A stretch of 53,977 nt of DNA, taken from Symbiodinium natans (taxonomy: Eukaryota > Sar > Dinophyceae > Suessiales > Symbiodiniaceae). Of this stretch, positions 10,165 to 20,405 are shown in pieces (the first letter of the stretch is position 1; each line of letters begins with the position of its first letter). Location: positions 126,001 through 179,977 of the forward strand of contig CAJNDS010000054.1 of the NCBI GenBank assembly GCA_905221605.1. Direction: 5' to 3'. The notes under the pieces were generated by a model. It saw nothing but the letters and a program-made list of their open reading frames with translations. It searched no databases and was not told the DNA's origin. Made by a program: the position numbers and the translations under genes.

Positions 10165-10425
10165 CTTATAAGGCAATACATACGGTTGGCTCCCTACATT
10201 GTCGTCTCTTTTCGATCCTGTAAAAATAGGAGCTAAGAGAACTGATCATATCAAGCATAAGCCCTATGATTCCTCGAATTTTTTCGAGGGGTCCTCAAAA
10301 ACATGTTCTGTAGAACGCCTAAACCCGAAACCCCAAACCCTAAACCCCGAAACCCGAAACCCAAAATCTTAAACCCTAAACCCTCAACCCGAAACCCTAA
10401 ACCCCAAGCCCTCCATGACAGGTTT

Positions 10426-10512
10426 CATTCGCGCTGGACCGTTCTCATCGCCGGGTGGTGCGGCCTCGTGACGGGTACCTCCAGCCTTCGGGCCTTCGTC
10501 TCGGCTTTCCAA
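10426..10512 (+). CDS. Exon candidate with a membrane segment
   Basis: The frame reads FHSRWTVLIAGWCGLVTGTS and ends near FVSAFQR, before a degenerate TTTAGGG block. The hydrophobic run suggests a membrane helix. Confidence 0.3.
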
Positions 10513-10949
10513 AGGGGTTTTAGGGGTGGTTTTGGGGGGGTGGGGGGGTTTAGGGGTTTAGGGTTTGGGGCTTAGGGTGCAGGGTTTTAAGGCTTTCGGG
10601 GGTCTTAATCTCGGCGTCTAAATTTTGCGGGGTGGGTTTTAGGGGGTTTGGGGTTTGAGGTTCTGGGTTTGGAGGTATCGGGCTTTGGGGTTGAAGTTTA
10701 GGGTTTGGGGGCCTTCAGGGGTTGAGTGTTTAAGGGTTTAGGCCTTCAGGGGTCTCTTTATGGGGGTTCCGCTTGAAGGCCTTGCGGGGGTTCATGTTTT
10801 GTTGGCTTTCTTAGCGGGCTCATGGGTGGTGAAGGGGTCTAGGGATCGGGTGTTTAGGGGTTATTGCGGGATTAGGGCTGTTTAGAGGTTGAGGGCTTGA
10901 TGTTTGAGACTGTGGGGTTTGTTTGCACACTAGACTCTGAACCATGTAC

Positions 10950-11104
10950 TCTAAATTCTAAACCCTGAACCCTGAACCCTGAACCTTGAACCCTAAACCC
11001 TAAACCCTAAACCCTAAACCCTAAACTCTAAACCCTAAACCCTAAACCCTAAACCCTAAACCCTACACCCTAAACCCTAAACCCTAAACCCTAACCCCAA
11101 ACCC
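10950..11104 (-). repeat. CCCTAAA array
   Basis: About 20 heptamers with a few CCCTGAA and CTCTAAA variants. Confidence 0.9.
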
Positions 11105-11228
11105 TACTCCAAGCAGTTTTTTGAGGATTCCACCCCTGAGACCCCTGAAACTCAGGGATCCTGAACACGAGCTTGGGGTTAAGGATTCAGGGTTTGTGCT
11201 TTTAAGGTTACCGGGGTTTAGGGTTTGA

Positions 11229-11335
11229 GGGTTTCAGGGTTTCAGGGTTTCAGGGTTTCAGGGTTTCAGGGTTTCAGGGTTTCAGGGTTTCAGGGTTTCA
11301 GGGTTTCAGGGTTTCAGGGTGTCAGGGTGTCAGGG
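11229..11335 (+). repeat. TTTCAGGG octamer array
   Basis: About eleven perfect TTTCAGGG units followed by two GTGTCAGGG units. This is an 8-bp variant of the heptamer and the only uniform block of it in the window. Confidence 0.95.
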
Positions 11336-11667
11336 TTCAAGGTGGTTCTAGATATCAAAACGTTAGCATTCATGCTTCCCACGTGTGTGTGGGCCTCGAT
11401 CCCGATCAGGTGGCTCTTTCTTCTTTTGCAGAAGTTTAAATAGGGTCAGTTCTCTAATTCAGGGGCCTTCCCCTATTTTACACGGCACCCTTGTAATAAG
11501 CACCCCCCAAAAGGGACCCCAATCTAGAGAACTACCCAAATGAACAGCGCTTTGCTTCAAGTGAATCACGTTCGCGGCTTTTGCAGGGGTGAATGTAGGC
11601 GTTATGGGGGGCTTAGAGCTGGGGTGTCCGACACGGGTTTACGGTTTAGGGTTTAGGGTTTAGGGTA

Positions 11668-11782
11668 TACTTTTAAGGTCCATGGGTAGTAGTAAGTAGG
11701 GTTAGAAGTACCTGAATTAAGGTTACGCTAAAGGTCACCTTACTCAAAACCCTACTTACAAGTACCCATGAACCTTCAAGTC
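11668..11782. repeat. Family A inverted-repeat element
   Basis: The left TACTTTTAAGGTCCATGGGTAG pairs with the complement of the right TACCCATGAACCTTCAAG. The inner arms AGTAAGTAGGGTT/AACCCTACTTACA also pair. Confidence 0.85.
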
Positions 11783-12390
11783 CGGTTCGGGGTTGAGGGT
11801 CTAGACTGTGGCGCCCGAAACCCTAAACCCCAAACCCTAAACCCTAAACCCTACACCCTACACCCTAAACCCTAAACCCTAAACCATGCTCCATGCTGGA
11901 CTTGGGAGCTAAGACCGCGGTCTTCTCCAGCGTGGCCAGGCTGGTTCCTAAACCCTAAACCCGAAACCCTAAACCCTAAACCCTTAACCCTATCTTCTGC
12001 AGTAGTAGAGTCGGCAAAATTAAACCTTTTTGGGGCATTCGAACCCCTATAAATATCATCCTAAAGGTTAGCCTTCAGTGCCCCTCGAAAACTGGACAAT
12101 AAGTCTTCTACAGTACCGCATCTACCGAACCCAGTTTCGAGCAATTACCGTGACGTGAGGTCTAATATGGAAGTTTTGCTCAGAGGCCTTGAGGGTTTGG
12201 GTAATGTTAGTCACGGTTTAGGGTTTAGGGTTTAGGGTTAATGTTAATCTAGAGTCCTAGAGTAACTTAGCGGTGTGGCAACTAAACGACTTGCGGATTC
12301 AATCCAACACAAATTCCCTGCTGAAGGGTTGAGATGTTAAGGGCTTGGGGATGTGGGGCCTCCGGTTTTGGAATTTTCCAATTCCACCAG

Positions 12391-12576
12391 AAGCATGGGT
12401 GGAGCTGCAACGACGAGCAGTGTTTTCATGCAACTGCAAGGCTTGGACATTCCTCCTTTCGCATGCGCGAAGTACTGAAGAACTGCAGAAGACATCGGTG
12501 GCCTTCGATGCAGACTTGCCCGAAAAGGGTTCGGACGTCACCAGCCTTTGTCGGCGCACTCCCAGTTCGACCGTTG
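12391..12576 (+). CDS. Exon candidate, 62 codons, unknown function
   Basis: Acceptor TTCCAATTCCACCAG and donor GACCGTTG|GTTTAG at the edge of a TTTAGGG array. The preferred frame contains HARSTEELQKTSVAFDADLP and has mixed charged and hydrophobic residues. A second frame is also open, so the frame choice is not certain. No domain recognised. Confidence 0.38.
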
Positions 12577-12708
12577 GTTTAGGGTTTAGGGTTTAGGGTT
12601 TAGGGTTTAGGGTTTAGGGTTTAGGGTTCGGAGCCAATGCTGACTGTCTTGTCGGAGCTGAAGCCGGAGTTTTGCTGTACATAACCTCGGATGCTACTCA
12701 GAAGTAGC

Positions 12709-12819
12709 TTGGTAGCCCGGTGGTACCCCTTCTGTCCTTTCTGTTGGGTTTAGGAACCCTTTGCAAGTCGCCAACCCCAGAAAGGGTACCCCTATTATGA
12801 CATGGTTATTGGGCTAGCA
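12709..12819. repeat. Family B element with 7-bp flanking direct repeat
   Basis: Left end TTGGTAGCCCGGTGGTACCC, right end GGTTATTGGGCTAGCA. AAGTAGC lies immediately outside both ends (12702-12708 and 12820-12826), as expected for a target-site duplication. Confidence 0.85.
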
Positions 12820-13332
12820 AAGTAGCAAGGACTTGTCAGTCTTGCGTACAAGGCTCTTAAGGGAGGGGTTTTCAGGGGGGTGTTTAACCCAAGGTTCCCT
12901 AATGCTCTCCACTCCTCCCTAAGGCTCCCACTAAGGCTCCCTCAGCTTCCCGAAGGTTCCCTAGGTACCTACCCCCCCTTGAACCCCCCCGCCCTTCAGA
13001 ACCTAAAACTTATTCTTTACAGGAGTTGGGGTCTACGCGGCTTACAAGTGTAGGGTTTGTTCGGAGATTCCCGGGATCCAGGCTTTTCTTCAAGACGCAT
13101 CTTCCTTTGGGCTCTCAAACGTAATGAGGGGTTTCGGGCCTTAGGGTGTAGGCATCTAGTTCAAGCTTTGGGGGGTTCAGGGGTTCAAATTTGAAAGGTT
13201 GATTTGGGGGTGTAGGCTTTAAGCTGCACCTAGAGAAACCTGTATACCTTCAGGGTGGAAGCCACATGCCATACTTTTTGTGCATATTAAACTTTGTATA
13301 GGCTTGCTCTAGGTACTAGTTCCTGTCCCCTT

Positions 13333-13400
13333 GGTTTAGGGTTCAGGGTTCAGGGTTTAGGGTTTAGGGTTTAGGGTTTAGGGTTTAGGGTTTAGGGTTT
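13333..13400 (+). repeat. TTTAGGG array
   Basis: About ten heptamers, the first two of TTCAGGG type. An exon-like stretch with MNKKYMELLQACAF follows at about 13421-13470. Confidence 0.9.
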
Positions 13401-14284
13401 AATTCTGAAAGGTGGAGAGTGAGACTGTGCATGAACAAGAAGTACATGGAGCTTCTGCAGGCCTGTGCCTTTCACGTGACACCCTAAAGACCCGGAGAGT
13501 GAATCCGGCCCTGAGTCCTGCACTCTTAGGGTTTAGGGTTTAGGGTTTTGGGTTTTGGGTTTAGGGTTTAGGGTCTCCAGGCCTCTAAGCCCTGAACCGA
13601 GGGACCTAGGGTAGCCTGTAAAACTTGAGCAAAGGGTACATTGTTGCCGGCAGTGCTTGTTCTGAAAGGTGTGGCGGTCGTCAAAGTTGCTCTGAGTAAA
13701 CCCCCCCCCTCCCGATCCCTCCAACCTCCCTTCACCTACCCTACCCTGCCTACCCGACCTCTAAGCTAGCTTGCAATGCCTTCTTTTGGGGCCAGGGGCT
13801 TTGCGACTTTTGGGGCTTTAGGGCCCCAGCGTTCCCTCATTTTGGCAGTTCGGGTTTTGAGGGCTTGGAGTTTTCCCTAAACTTTAGACTCGCCATAGAT
13901 GGGTTTTTGCGCCCTGGATGTGGGAACTCCGGTTCAAGCGCTGAATTTCTTGTTCCAGGATTTAGGTTCAGGATTTCGGTTCGAACCTCCGGCTCTTTAT
14001 CTTAGGGGTTCTTAAAGCAAATTAGTAGAGCAGGAATCCTTCTAGGCCCTGAAGCTTGCACACGGTTTCTGCTTGTAGGGTAGCGAGCACGACAGCCTGA
14101 ATCCCTCCCCACCCCCAAAACCCTGCAACAAAAAGGCTCACAAACCCTGAAACCTCAAACCAGGCAACCAAAAGCCCAAAGCCCGGAACGCTAAACCCGA
14201 ACTAGAGTGAGCTCGAATTTGTCTAGCTGCTGAGTAATAGGGGTCGGAAAAAACACTAGGAGTATTTCCTTAGAGTCCCGACAA

Positions 14285-14504
14285 TCCTAAACCCAAAACC
14301 CTAAACCCTATAAAACCCTAAACCCTAAACCCTAAACCCTAAACATGTCCAAAGGTTCAACCTTTAACCCCAGAAAGCGCAGCCAGAAAGAGACCATGGG
14401 CCCCGAGACCCCTTGAGCCCTGCTCTCTAAAACCCTAAACCCGAAACCCTAAACCCGAAACCCCTAAACCCTAAACCCTAAACCCTAAACCCCTAAACGC
14501 TAAA
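14285..14504 (-). repeat. Two CCCTAAA blocks around a short unique segment
   Basis: Blocks at 14285-14344 and 14428-14504. The 14372-14425 segment follows TTTAACCCCAG and has an open + frame (AQPERDHGPRDPLSPAL), too short to call confidently. Confidence 0.8.
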
Positions 14505-15093
14505 AAGTCATGAGCCGCCAAAAACAAAGACGCTGAGAGCCAGGCTATGCCCAGCGGACATCATGAGCTGGCAGCCCAGACTTGGAGGATTCGGGGACTT
14601 TCGGGTTTAGGGCTAGGGTTTAGTGTTTAGGGTTTAGGGTTTAGGGTTTAGGGTTTAGGGTTTAGGGGTACAAAGTAAAGTAAGTTAGAAGTACCCTAAA
14701 CGCCTAGAAGGCACCCGAGTTGGGCTCCTACAGAACCCTACTTAGTAGCGACTTACTACGTCCCCCCGATCCTCCGAGGAGACGCACCCAAGGGAGCTCA
14801 GGGTTTGGGGTCTTAGGGGTTATGTGTTTTTGAGGGTTTAGGCGGGATCTAAAGATTTGGAGGTTCAGGGCCTTTCGGGTTTTAGCGGCTTTGTTTTTTG
14901 AGGGGCTACGTTGGACGGTTCACATGTTCAGTACTGTTGGGCTTGGGGGTTTAGCAGTATTTATTTCTTACTTAGCAGGGAAACCCGTAAGACAGTAGGT
15001 AAATACCTCAATAAGGGCCTAAGTGCACCTTGAAGGGGCGATGCAAGGCACCTTAAATGGTACCTGGGATTCTAGGTAGAGAGGGGCCAAGGT

Positions 15094-15192
15094 TAAACCC
15101 TACACCCTACACCCTACACCCTAAACCCTAACCCTAGACCCTAAACCCTGAATCCTAAACCCTAAACCCTAAACCCTAAACCCTAAACCCTA
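15094..15192 (-). repeat. CCCTAAA array
   Basis: About 13 heptamers with CCCTACA variants at the left. The following segment 15194-15302 is open on + (MPGKLTEVPANQAPRWWPQG) and runs straight into a TTTAGGG block, but a minus frame is open too. Confidence 0.85.
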
Positions 15193-15332
15193 CATGCCCG
15201 GAAAGCTCACTGAGGTCCCGGCGAACCAAGCGCCTCGGTGGTGGCCGCAAGGTGATTATGGCCGACCCCTGGGAGTCCCGACTTTCAGAAGCAGGCTTTT
15301 TGTTTAGGGTTTAGGGTTTAGGGTTCCGGGTT

Positions 15333-15439
15333 TACTTGAAGGCAGGTTTAAGTAGGGTTATAAGTAAGGTAGCCTATATTCTAGCCTTAATTGAGCTGCT
15401 TACATCCCTACTTAGAACGACCCATGAACCTTCAAGTAG
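15333..15439. repeat. Family A inverted-repeat element
   Basis: Left TACTTGAAGGCAGGTTTAAG, right CCCATGAACCTTCAAGTAG, with inner arms AAGTAGGGTTATAAGTA and CATCCCTACTTAG. Confidence 0.85.
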
Positions 15440-15974
15440 TGTTTAGGGTTTTAGGGTGCTCTAAGATACAGGCTTTCAGGGTGAGTGGGTTTCAGGGTTC
15501 GGGGATTGAGGTTGCTCTAAGAAACAGGCTTCAAGGTTTCAGGGCTTCAGGGTTTTTTGGGGGGCACTACCAAGCAGGCTTGAACAGGGTTCAGGGCTTT
15601 CAATGCTTTTGGGGCTGCTAGCGTGTTAGGTCTCAGGGTGGTTTTGGGTTGTAGGCTTCAGGCTTGTAGGCTTTGTTTCCTTTCGGGGATTCGGGCGCAG
15701 GACGGCTGTAGTGTGTTTTCAGTGCCCATGGGGAAGCTAAGTAGGTAGGACCGTTGGATACTCTATTTGTGCACATATTGTTTGGTGGTACCCTAAGCCC
15801 TGAACCCTAGGTTGGGGGTCTTTGTTGGGAAGTCTTTAAGGCTCTTCAGGGTTAAGTTTTCAACCCCCGAGTTCGAATTCCTCAAGGCCACAGGGACGCT
15901 TTTTGGGCTAGAGGGCTCCGGGATTGCCCTCGAAGTAGTCAAACACAGCCACGGCTTCGAACCAGCTCTCGGGT

Positions 15975-16085
15975 GTAGGGCATAGGGTTTAGGGTTTAGG
16001 GTTTAGGGTTTAGGGTTTAGGATTTAGGGTTTAGGGTTTCGGATTTAGGGTTTAGGGTTTAGGGTTTAGGATTTAGGGTTTAGGT
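15975..16085 (+). repeat. TTTAGGG array
   Basis: About 15 heptamers with single GGATTTAGG and TTTCGG variants. Confidence 0.9.
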
Positions 16086-16412
16086 TTGCAACACTGGGCT
16101 CCCCAACAATCGACTTCATAGTCGGCCCACTCCACAGGGCATGCGCACTTGGGGAGGGGGTGTCGAGGGTAGGTGAAGAGGTTTCCAAGCGAATCGTTGG
16201 ATATCGGAGGGACATCCCTGACCTCAAGCTGGGCCTCGGTGGGCTTAGGGTTTAGGGTTTAGGGTTCGTTTCTTTCCTCACCACGCGCAGGGCTTCCCTT
16301 AACCATATCGGGTTGGGCGCATTGCGTTGCCCAGGAGACCCCCACATCGTCCAGCGAGGAGACGATGGCAAGACATTCTTTCAATTTGGGTGCCGGCGGC
16401 GACACGGGATAG
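16086..16412 (+). CDS. Two-exon 3' gene end, unknown function
   Basis: Exon 16086-16238 begins at the end of a TTTAGGG array and contains GSPTIDFIVGPLHRACALGE and SKRIVGYRRDIPDLKLGLG. A 52-bp intron (16239-16290) follows: donor GTGGGC, three TTTAGGG units, then a strong acceptor TTTCTTTCCTCACCACGCGCAG. Exon 16291-16412 joins in phase and ends at TAG 16410. This is one of the cleanest small introns containing telomere repeats. A minus-strand frame across 16259-16459 is also open, which lowers confidence. Family not recognised. Confidence 0.42.
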
Positions 16413-17542
16413 ACAGGTGACAGCAAAGCAGCTCGAGTTGTGTTACATTGGTTTTCCACTGTCGGTTTTGCAGTTCAGTCCTCTTCCCGAAACCCCGGGC
16501 CAAATCCTGGACATTAACGCATGTTTAGTTCATAGCCCGTCTTCATAATTGATGTCATTTTGAGTTTGGCCTTCGAACGCTTGTGCGCACGAGAGTCTGG
16601 TCACGGCCTTTGCAGAACACCGCGCGCGTGTTTTGGGGTATTTTTGCGTAGCCTCTATAAAAGGGGGAGGGCGGGCAGGGGTCGAGGGTTGAGGGAAGGA
16701 TTTGAAGCGTCTAAGCTTTTCAGGTTTTTTTTTGGCTCCCTGGCCAGGGGGTCTGCGGATTAACGCGGGTAACCGAAACAGTTACTAAAGCGAATGAGGG
16801 CAGCTCATGGGCTAATCCCTCGGAAATTGTTTGTGGGCCTGTTTCGTAAAGAGTTTTTTAAAGGAATTCATATAAGGCCCGGAGTTGCTCGACACTATTT
16901 TTAGTTTTTGGCTCCCCGGGCCCCCTACATCCCCGGGCCACGAACTTCGCATAATTGCGGGTAACCCTTGTCAAAAGGGGTGTCCTCTATAATTTTCCGG
17001 AACTTCATAGAATAGCGGGTAGCATACGAAACGGGTGCAACATCATGATGATGTCACATGGGGACCCTCCACAAAAATCTCAGGAATCTAGAGCAGGCAT
17101 CTGGCAGAAATTTCCAAAACGGGGTTCTTCCATTCCTCCTTTTGCCTGCTATTGTCCTGGGCTTCTAAACAGAGGAAAGAAGCCTCAAATCAAACCTTCC
17201 ATAAGCATTGGGATTGTCATCTGACGTTCGATATCTTTGCAGGACGATGACACGGTGCCGTGGGAGCGAGGGCCTCACTTGGTTTAGAGCTGTGGGTTTA
17301 GACGGGGAACGCTTTGTGCCTGCCCCCAACCCCCGCAACTCTTGCGAAGCTTCACGAAGGAAGTCAGGTTAGAAGGAAGCCTTGCGCCAAAGTTTTCGGT
17401 CTGTGCATGCCCTGTCTTGTTGGGTAGGGCAAGGAAGAGGCGACCCAGAGCAAGTCTTGTGATGCCCTTTCAACACAATGTCCTGGTTTCAGGATTCAGC
17501 TTCCTGGTGTTAGGCTGGGGCTTCAAGAAAATTCCTGGGTCT

Positions 17543-17639
17543 TGGAGTACTATACTTTAATATGTTTTTGGTTCTGGGTTCTGATTATAGATACTTATAC
17601 CTAAGAAGTATATACTTTTTTTCCAGGGTCTACTCCAAA
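17543..17639. repeat. Family E inverted-repeat element
   Basis: TTGGAGTACTATACTTTAAT at the left and GGTCTACTCCAAAG at the right. A second copy is at 24156-24242. Confidence 0.8.
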
Positions 17640-17712
17640 GCTAAGATTCATGAGGCTTCGCCCTCCCGGGGTCCTTGAACCTGAAGCCCTTCCCTGCACA
17701 GATATGGGGGTG

Positions 17713-17812
17713 TACGATCATAAGGGACCCACAATATGGACCCCCCAAATAGCAGGATCCCCTGTAAGAAGGACCCCAGTAAGGTACCCCCTAGTATCGT
17801 AAACCTCCATAT
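17713..17812. repeat. Family C element
   Basis: ATAAGGGACCCACAATATGG at the left, the core GGACCCCAGTAAGGTACCCC, and the right end TATCGTAAACCTCC. Confidence 0.75.
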
Positions 17813-17948
17813 GTTTTGTTTGGACTTTCCCGTTTGAGCGCCAACTTTGCACGGTCCAAGCCGAGTGTCAGAAGCTTCAGACAACCTGCTGCCAGCGCGG
17901 CGCAGACCTAAACCCTAAACCCTAAACCCTAAACCCTGGATCAATAAG

Positions 17949-18785
17949 ACACGGACCAAGACAAGCGCCGCACTACCAAGGTGAAGCTGGTTGAGCACCC
18001 CACCCATCATGCAACAGAGCATGATAGTTCGACAGCGAGCCCTGTTTAGGGTTTAGGGTTGAGGGTTTAGGGTTTAGGGTCAATTCAAAGGTCCTCAAAA
18101 CTGTCCAACATCCCGACAGTCGCGGGCTTTGAAAGCCAGAGACAGCCAACCCTAAACCCTCAACCCTAAACCCTAAACCCTAAACCCTAAACCCTAAACC
18201 CTAGACCCTAGACCCTAGACCCTAAACCCTAAACCCTAAACCCTCAGCCCAGGCGGGTGCACCACTTCATCGTGGTCGACAGCGATCGCAGCACGTCGCT
18301 GTCTCGGCTGCTTGAGGTTTATTTGGGGTTTTCATCGGGTTGTAATTTGCCTAGTGTTTAGGGTTTAGGATTTAGGGCTTGCAGAGTCCGGGGCTTAGCT
18401 TTCTGTGCCGAGCGTACCCTGATCTACCCTTGGAACAGGCAAGTGATTCTTAACTAGGTAGGCCCTTGGGGCATTTTGTATTTTCCCTTATTGGGTTTAA
18501 GGGGATCATATTCAAAACCCTAAACCCTAAGCCCTTATGATTTTCAGAGGGGTGTTAAGGGTCGTTTGCTCTACGCCGGCCTTGGGGTTGATGGTGGGCT
18601 GCCCGTACTTGGCGGTTCATGGTACGTATTAACCAGTTATAACTGGACTTTAACTGTACTTATAACCACATCAGGGGCACTTCAGGGGCTTATAAGTGGG
18701 TTGTAAGTAGTTAGTAAGTACCATGAACCTCCAAGTAGAATCCACTGATATCCCCGGCCCTTAAAGTGTACAGTAGATGCCCTGA
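17949..18785 (+). CDS. Multi-exon gene with phase-consistent junctions, unknown function
   Basis: Exons: 17949-18043 (RRTTKVKLVEHPTHHATEHD); about 18090-18133; 18253-18316 (VHHFIVVDSDRSTSLSRLLE); 18385-18438 (SPGLSFLCRAYPDLPLEQ); 18548-18604 (RGVKGRLLYAGLGVDGGLP); 18739 to about 18780 (NPLISPALKVYS). The last four junctions are all phase 0. Introns: 18317-18384 carries heptamers; 18439-18547 is a GC-AG intron (CAG|GCAAGT) with family-J sequence; 18605-18738 is exactly a family-A element. The link between 18133 and 18253 would need a weak GC donor. I do not recognise the protein. Confidence 0.48.
18150..18244 (-). repeat. CCCTAAA array inside an inferred intron
   Basis: About 13 heptamers including CCCTAGA variants, on the strand opposite to the TTTAGGG arrays of the same gene model. 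Either orientation is therefore found in introns. Confidence 0.9.
18439..18547 (+). repeat. Inferred GC-AG intron with family J element
   Basis: Donor CAG|GCAAGTG and acceptor TTATGATTTTCAG. TAACTAGGTAGGCC plus GGGGCATTTTGTATTTTCCC recurs at 29478-29545, there also just before a good acceptor. Confidence 0.55.
18605..18738. repeat. Family A element coinciding with an inferred intron
   Basis: Starts GTACTTGGCGGTTCATGG and ends CCATGAACCTCCAAGTAG. The first two bases give GT and the last two AG. The flanking frames join in phase 0. Confidence 0.7.
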
Positions 18786-19142
18786 ACCCCTAAACCCAAA
18801 ACCCTAACCAAACCCTAAGCCCTCCAACAAAGGCAAGAAGGATGCTTATGGTTTCGGACACTTAGGGTTTAGGATTTAGGGCTGAGGGTTTAGGGTTTAG
18901 GAAAGAGGGCAGTAGAGTTTTGATTCCCCTACAGCTCCTAGGCTCCCTCTTTGGGAGCACGGATACCTCCCTAAACAGGATTCGGTGGTTTGGGTTCGGG
19001 GTTTACGGGGCAAACAAGTCCAGAACCCCCCCCCCCCCACCCCCTCCCCACGCCAAATCCACCCCCTAAACCCAAAGCCCTAAACCCTTAAACCCTAAAC
19101 ACTAAACCCCCAAACCCTAATCTTAACTTCCCAACCCAAGAT

Positions 19143-19193
19143 CTGAGGTCCTGCAACCAGGAGGAGGTCCGTGGCCTCCCGAGCATTTTGGGG
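19143..19193 (+). CDS. Short exon candidate
   Basis: Acceptor CTTCCCAACCCAAG, then the frame LRSCNQEEVRGLPSILGPG up to a G-run. Composition is protein-like and nothing more can be said. Confidence 0.28.
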
Positions 19194-19217
19194 CCAGGGG
19201 CGGGGGGGGGGGAGGAG

Positions 19218-19292
19218 TTGAGGGTTTAGGGTTTAGGGTTTAGGGTTTAGGGTTTATGGTTTAGGGTTTAGGGTTTAGGGTTTAGGGTTTAG
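19218..19292 (+). repeat. TTTAGGG array
   Basis: Ten heptamers with one TTTATGG variant. Confidence 0.9.
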
Positions 19293-19340
19293 GGGGGAGG
19301 AGTTGAGGTTGTTGCAGAATTCAAGGTGCGTGGGTTTTAG

Positions 19341-19432
19341 GGATGAGGCGACTTATTCCTTGAGGGTTTTTCTCAACCTGTGTGGATCGAGGGCTGAGGG
19401 CGAGCCCGATTTCAACTCCATCCTTCGTCCAG
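19341..19432 (+). CDS. Exon candidate with good donor, unknown function
   Basis: Acceptor GTGGGTTTTAG and donor CGTCCAG|GTGGAG. The frame reads DEATYSLRVFLNLCGSRAEG then EPDFNSILRP. The YxLxVxxNLCG pattern is reminiscent of one strand of mannose-6-phosphate-receptor-homology domains, but a single strand is not enough for a call. Confidence 0.35.
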
Positions 19433-19619
19433 GTGGAGGCTTAAGGGTTTATTACCAATTGCTTAAAAACCACCCAATTTTTTTAAAAAAATATTCTTCC
19501 TTACAAGGGTACTATAGGATTGTTTTTTTCGTTTTTTTTTTTTTTTTGGGGGGGGGGGGGGGTGGGGGGTTCTTAAGTCAACAGTAGTTTAGGCTAACGC
19601 CCTACCAATTGACCCGCGG

Positions 19620-19720
19620 GTTTTGCTTGTTTTCAGGTCTTTTGGAGTTGTTGCCATGTGTCTTCAGGTCTTTTCGCGTTGTTGCCGCATGTCTTCCGGC
19701 GTTTCTTTGGAGTTCGTGCC
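19620..19720. repeat. Short ~31-bp tandem repeat
   Basis: CAGGTCTTTTGGAGTTGTTGCC, CAGGTCTTTTCGCGTTGTTGCC and a worn third copy near 19700, just before a long G-run. Confidence 0.65.
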
Positions 19721-19726
19721 AGATGG

Positions 19727-19799
19727 GTGGGGGGGGGGGGTGGGGGGGGGGGGGGGGGGGTGGGGGGGGGGGGGGGGGGGTGGGGGGGGGGGGGGGGGT
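19727..19799. repeat. Long G-run array (G9-19 separated by T)
   Basis: Four G-tracts of 9 to 19 bases separated by single T, followed by TGGTTCCG. High quadruplex potential. The glycine- or proline-rich frames across it are artefacts. Confidence 0.9.
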
Positions 19800-19840
19800 G
19801 GTTCCGTCCAGTTTCCCCAGACATCAGGACTGGCAGGCTT

Positions 19841-20010
19841 TACCCTAAACCCTAAACCCTGTACCCTAAACCCGAAACCCTAAGCCTCAACCCTAAACCC
19901 TAAACCCTAAACCCTAAACCCTAAACCCTAAACCCTAACCCCTAACCCCTAAACCCTAAACCCTAAACCCTATCAACCCTAAACCCTATAAACCCTAAGC
20001 CCTGCAACCC
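19841..20010 (-). repeat. CCCTAAA array, irregular
   Basis: About 18 heptamer-like units with CCCTATAAA and CCCCTAA variants. Confidence 0.85.
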
Positions 20011-20254
20011 AAACCCAAAACATCGACTCGCGAGCTTACAGAAGCTGGTTGAGGGTTTGGGGTTTAGGGTCTGCAGGATTTTCGGACCTAAGGGCTTGAG
20101 AAGCGAAGGGCTTTGGGGCTTAAGTGCTCAGGGGTCTCTATAGGAAAGGCTTCAGGGCTTTAAGCCATGAAGCCCTAAACCCGAAACCCTAAACCCTCAA
20201 ACCCCAAGCCCTTGACCCTAAACCCTAAACCCTACACCCAGGCCCTCAACCCTA

Positions 20255-20405
20255 AACCCGAAGCAGTGCAAGCCCAAACGTGTCATGCACCCTCAATCCT
20301 CAACCCAAAGCACCAAGCAGTGTAAGCCAGAAGTGTCATGCACCCTCAATCCTCAAACCAAAGCCCGAAGCAGTGCAAGACCAGAAGTGCCCTGCACTCT
20401 GAGCT
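20255..20405. repeat. Three ~54-bp tandem repeats
   Basis: AAGCAGTGYAAGNCCA followed by GTGTCATGCACCCTCAATCCTC recurs three times. It arose within a degenerate CCCTAAA region. The following 20405-20940 is unique DNA without a convincing exon. Confidence 0.7.

Noticed and set aside
12020-12060. B-box-like GGGGTTCGAATGCC on minus, possible tRNA
   Set aside because: No paired acceptor stem, D-arm or anticodon arm at the right distance.
19633-19883. Glycine- and proline-rich frames of 60-86 codons
   Set aside because: They follow G-runs and degenerate heptamers; no real composition outside the repeat.
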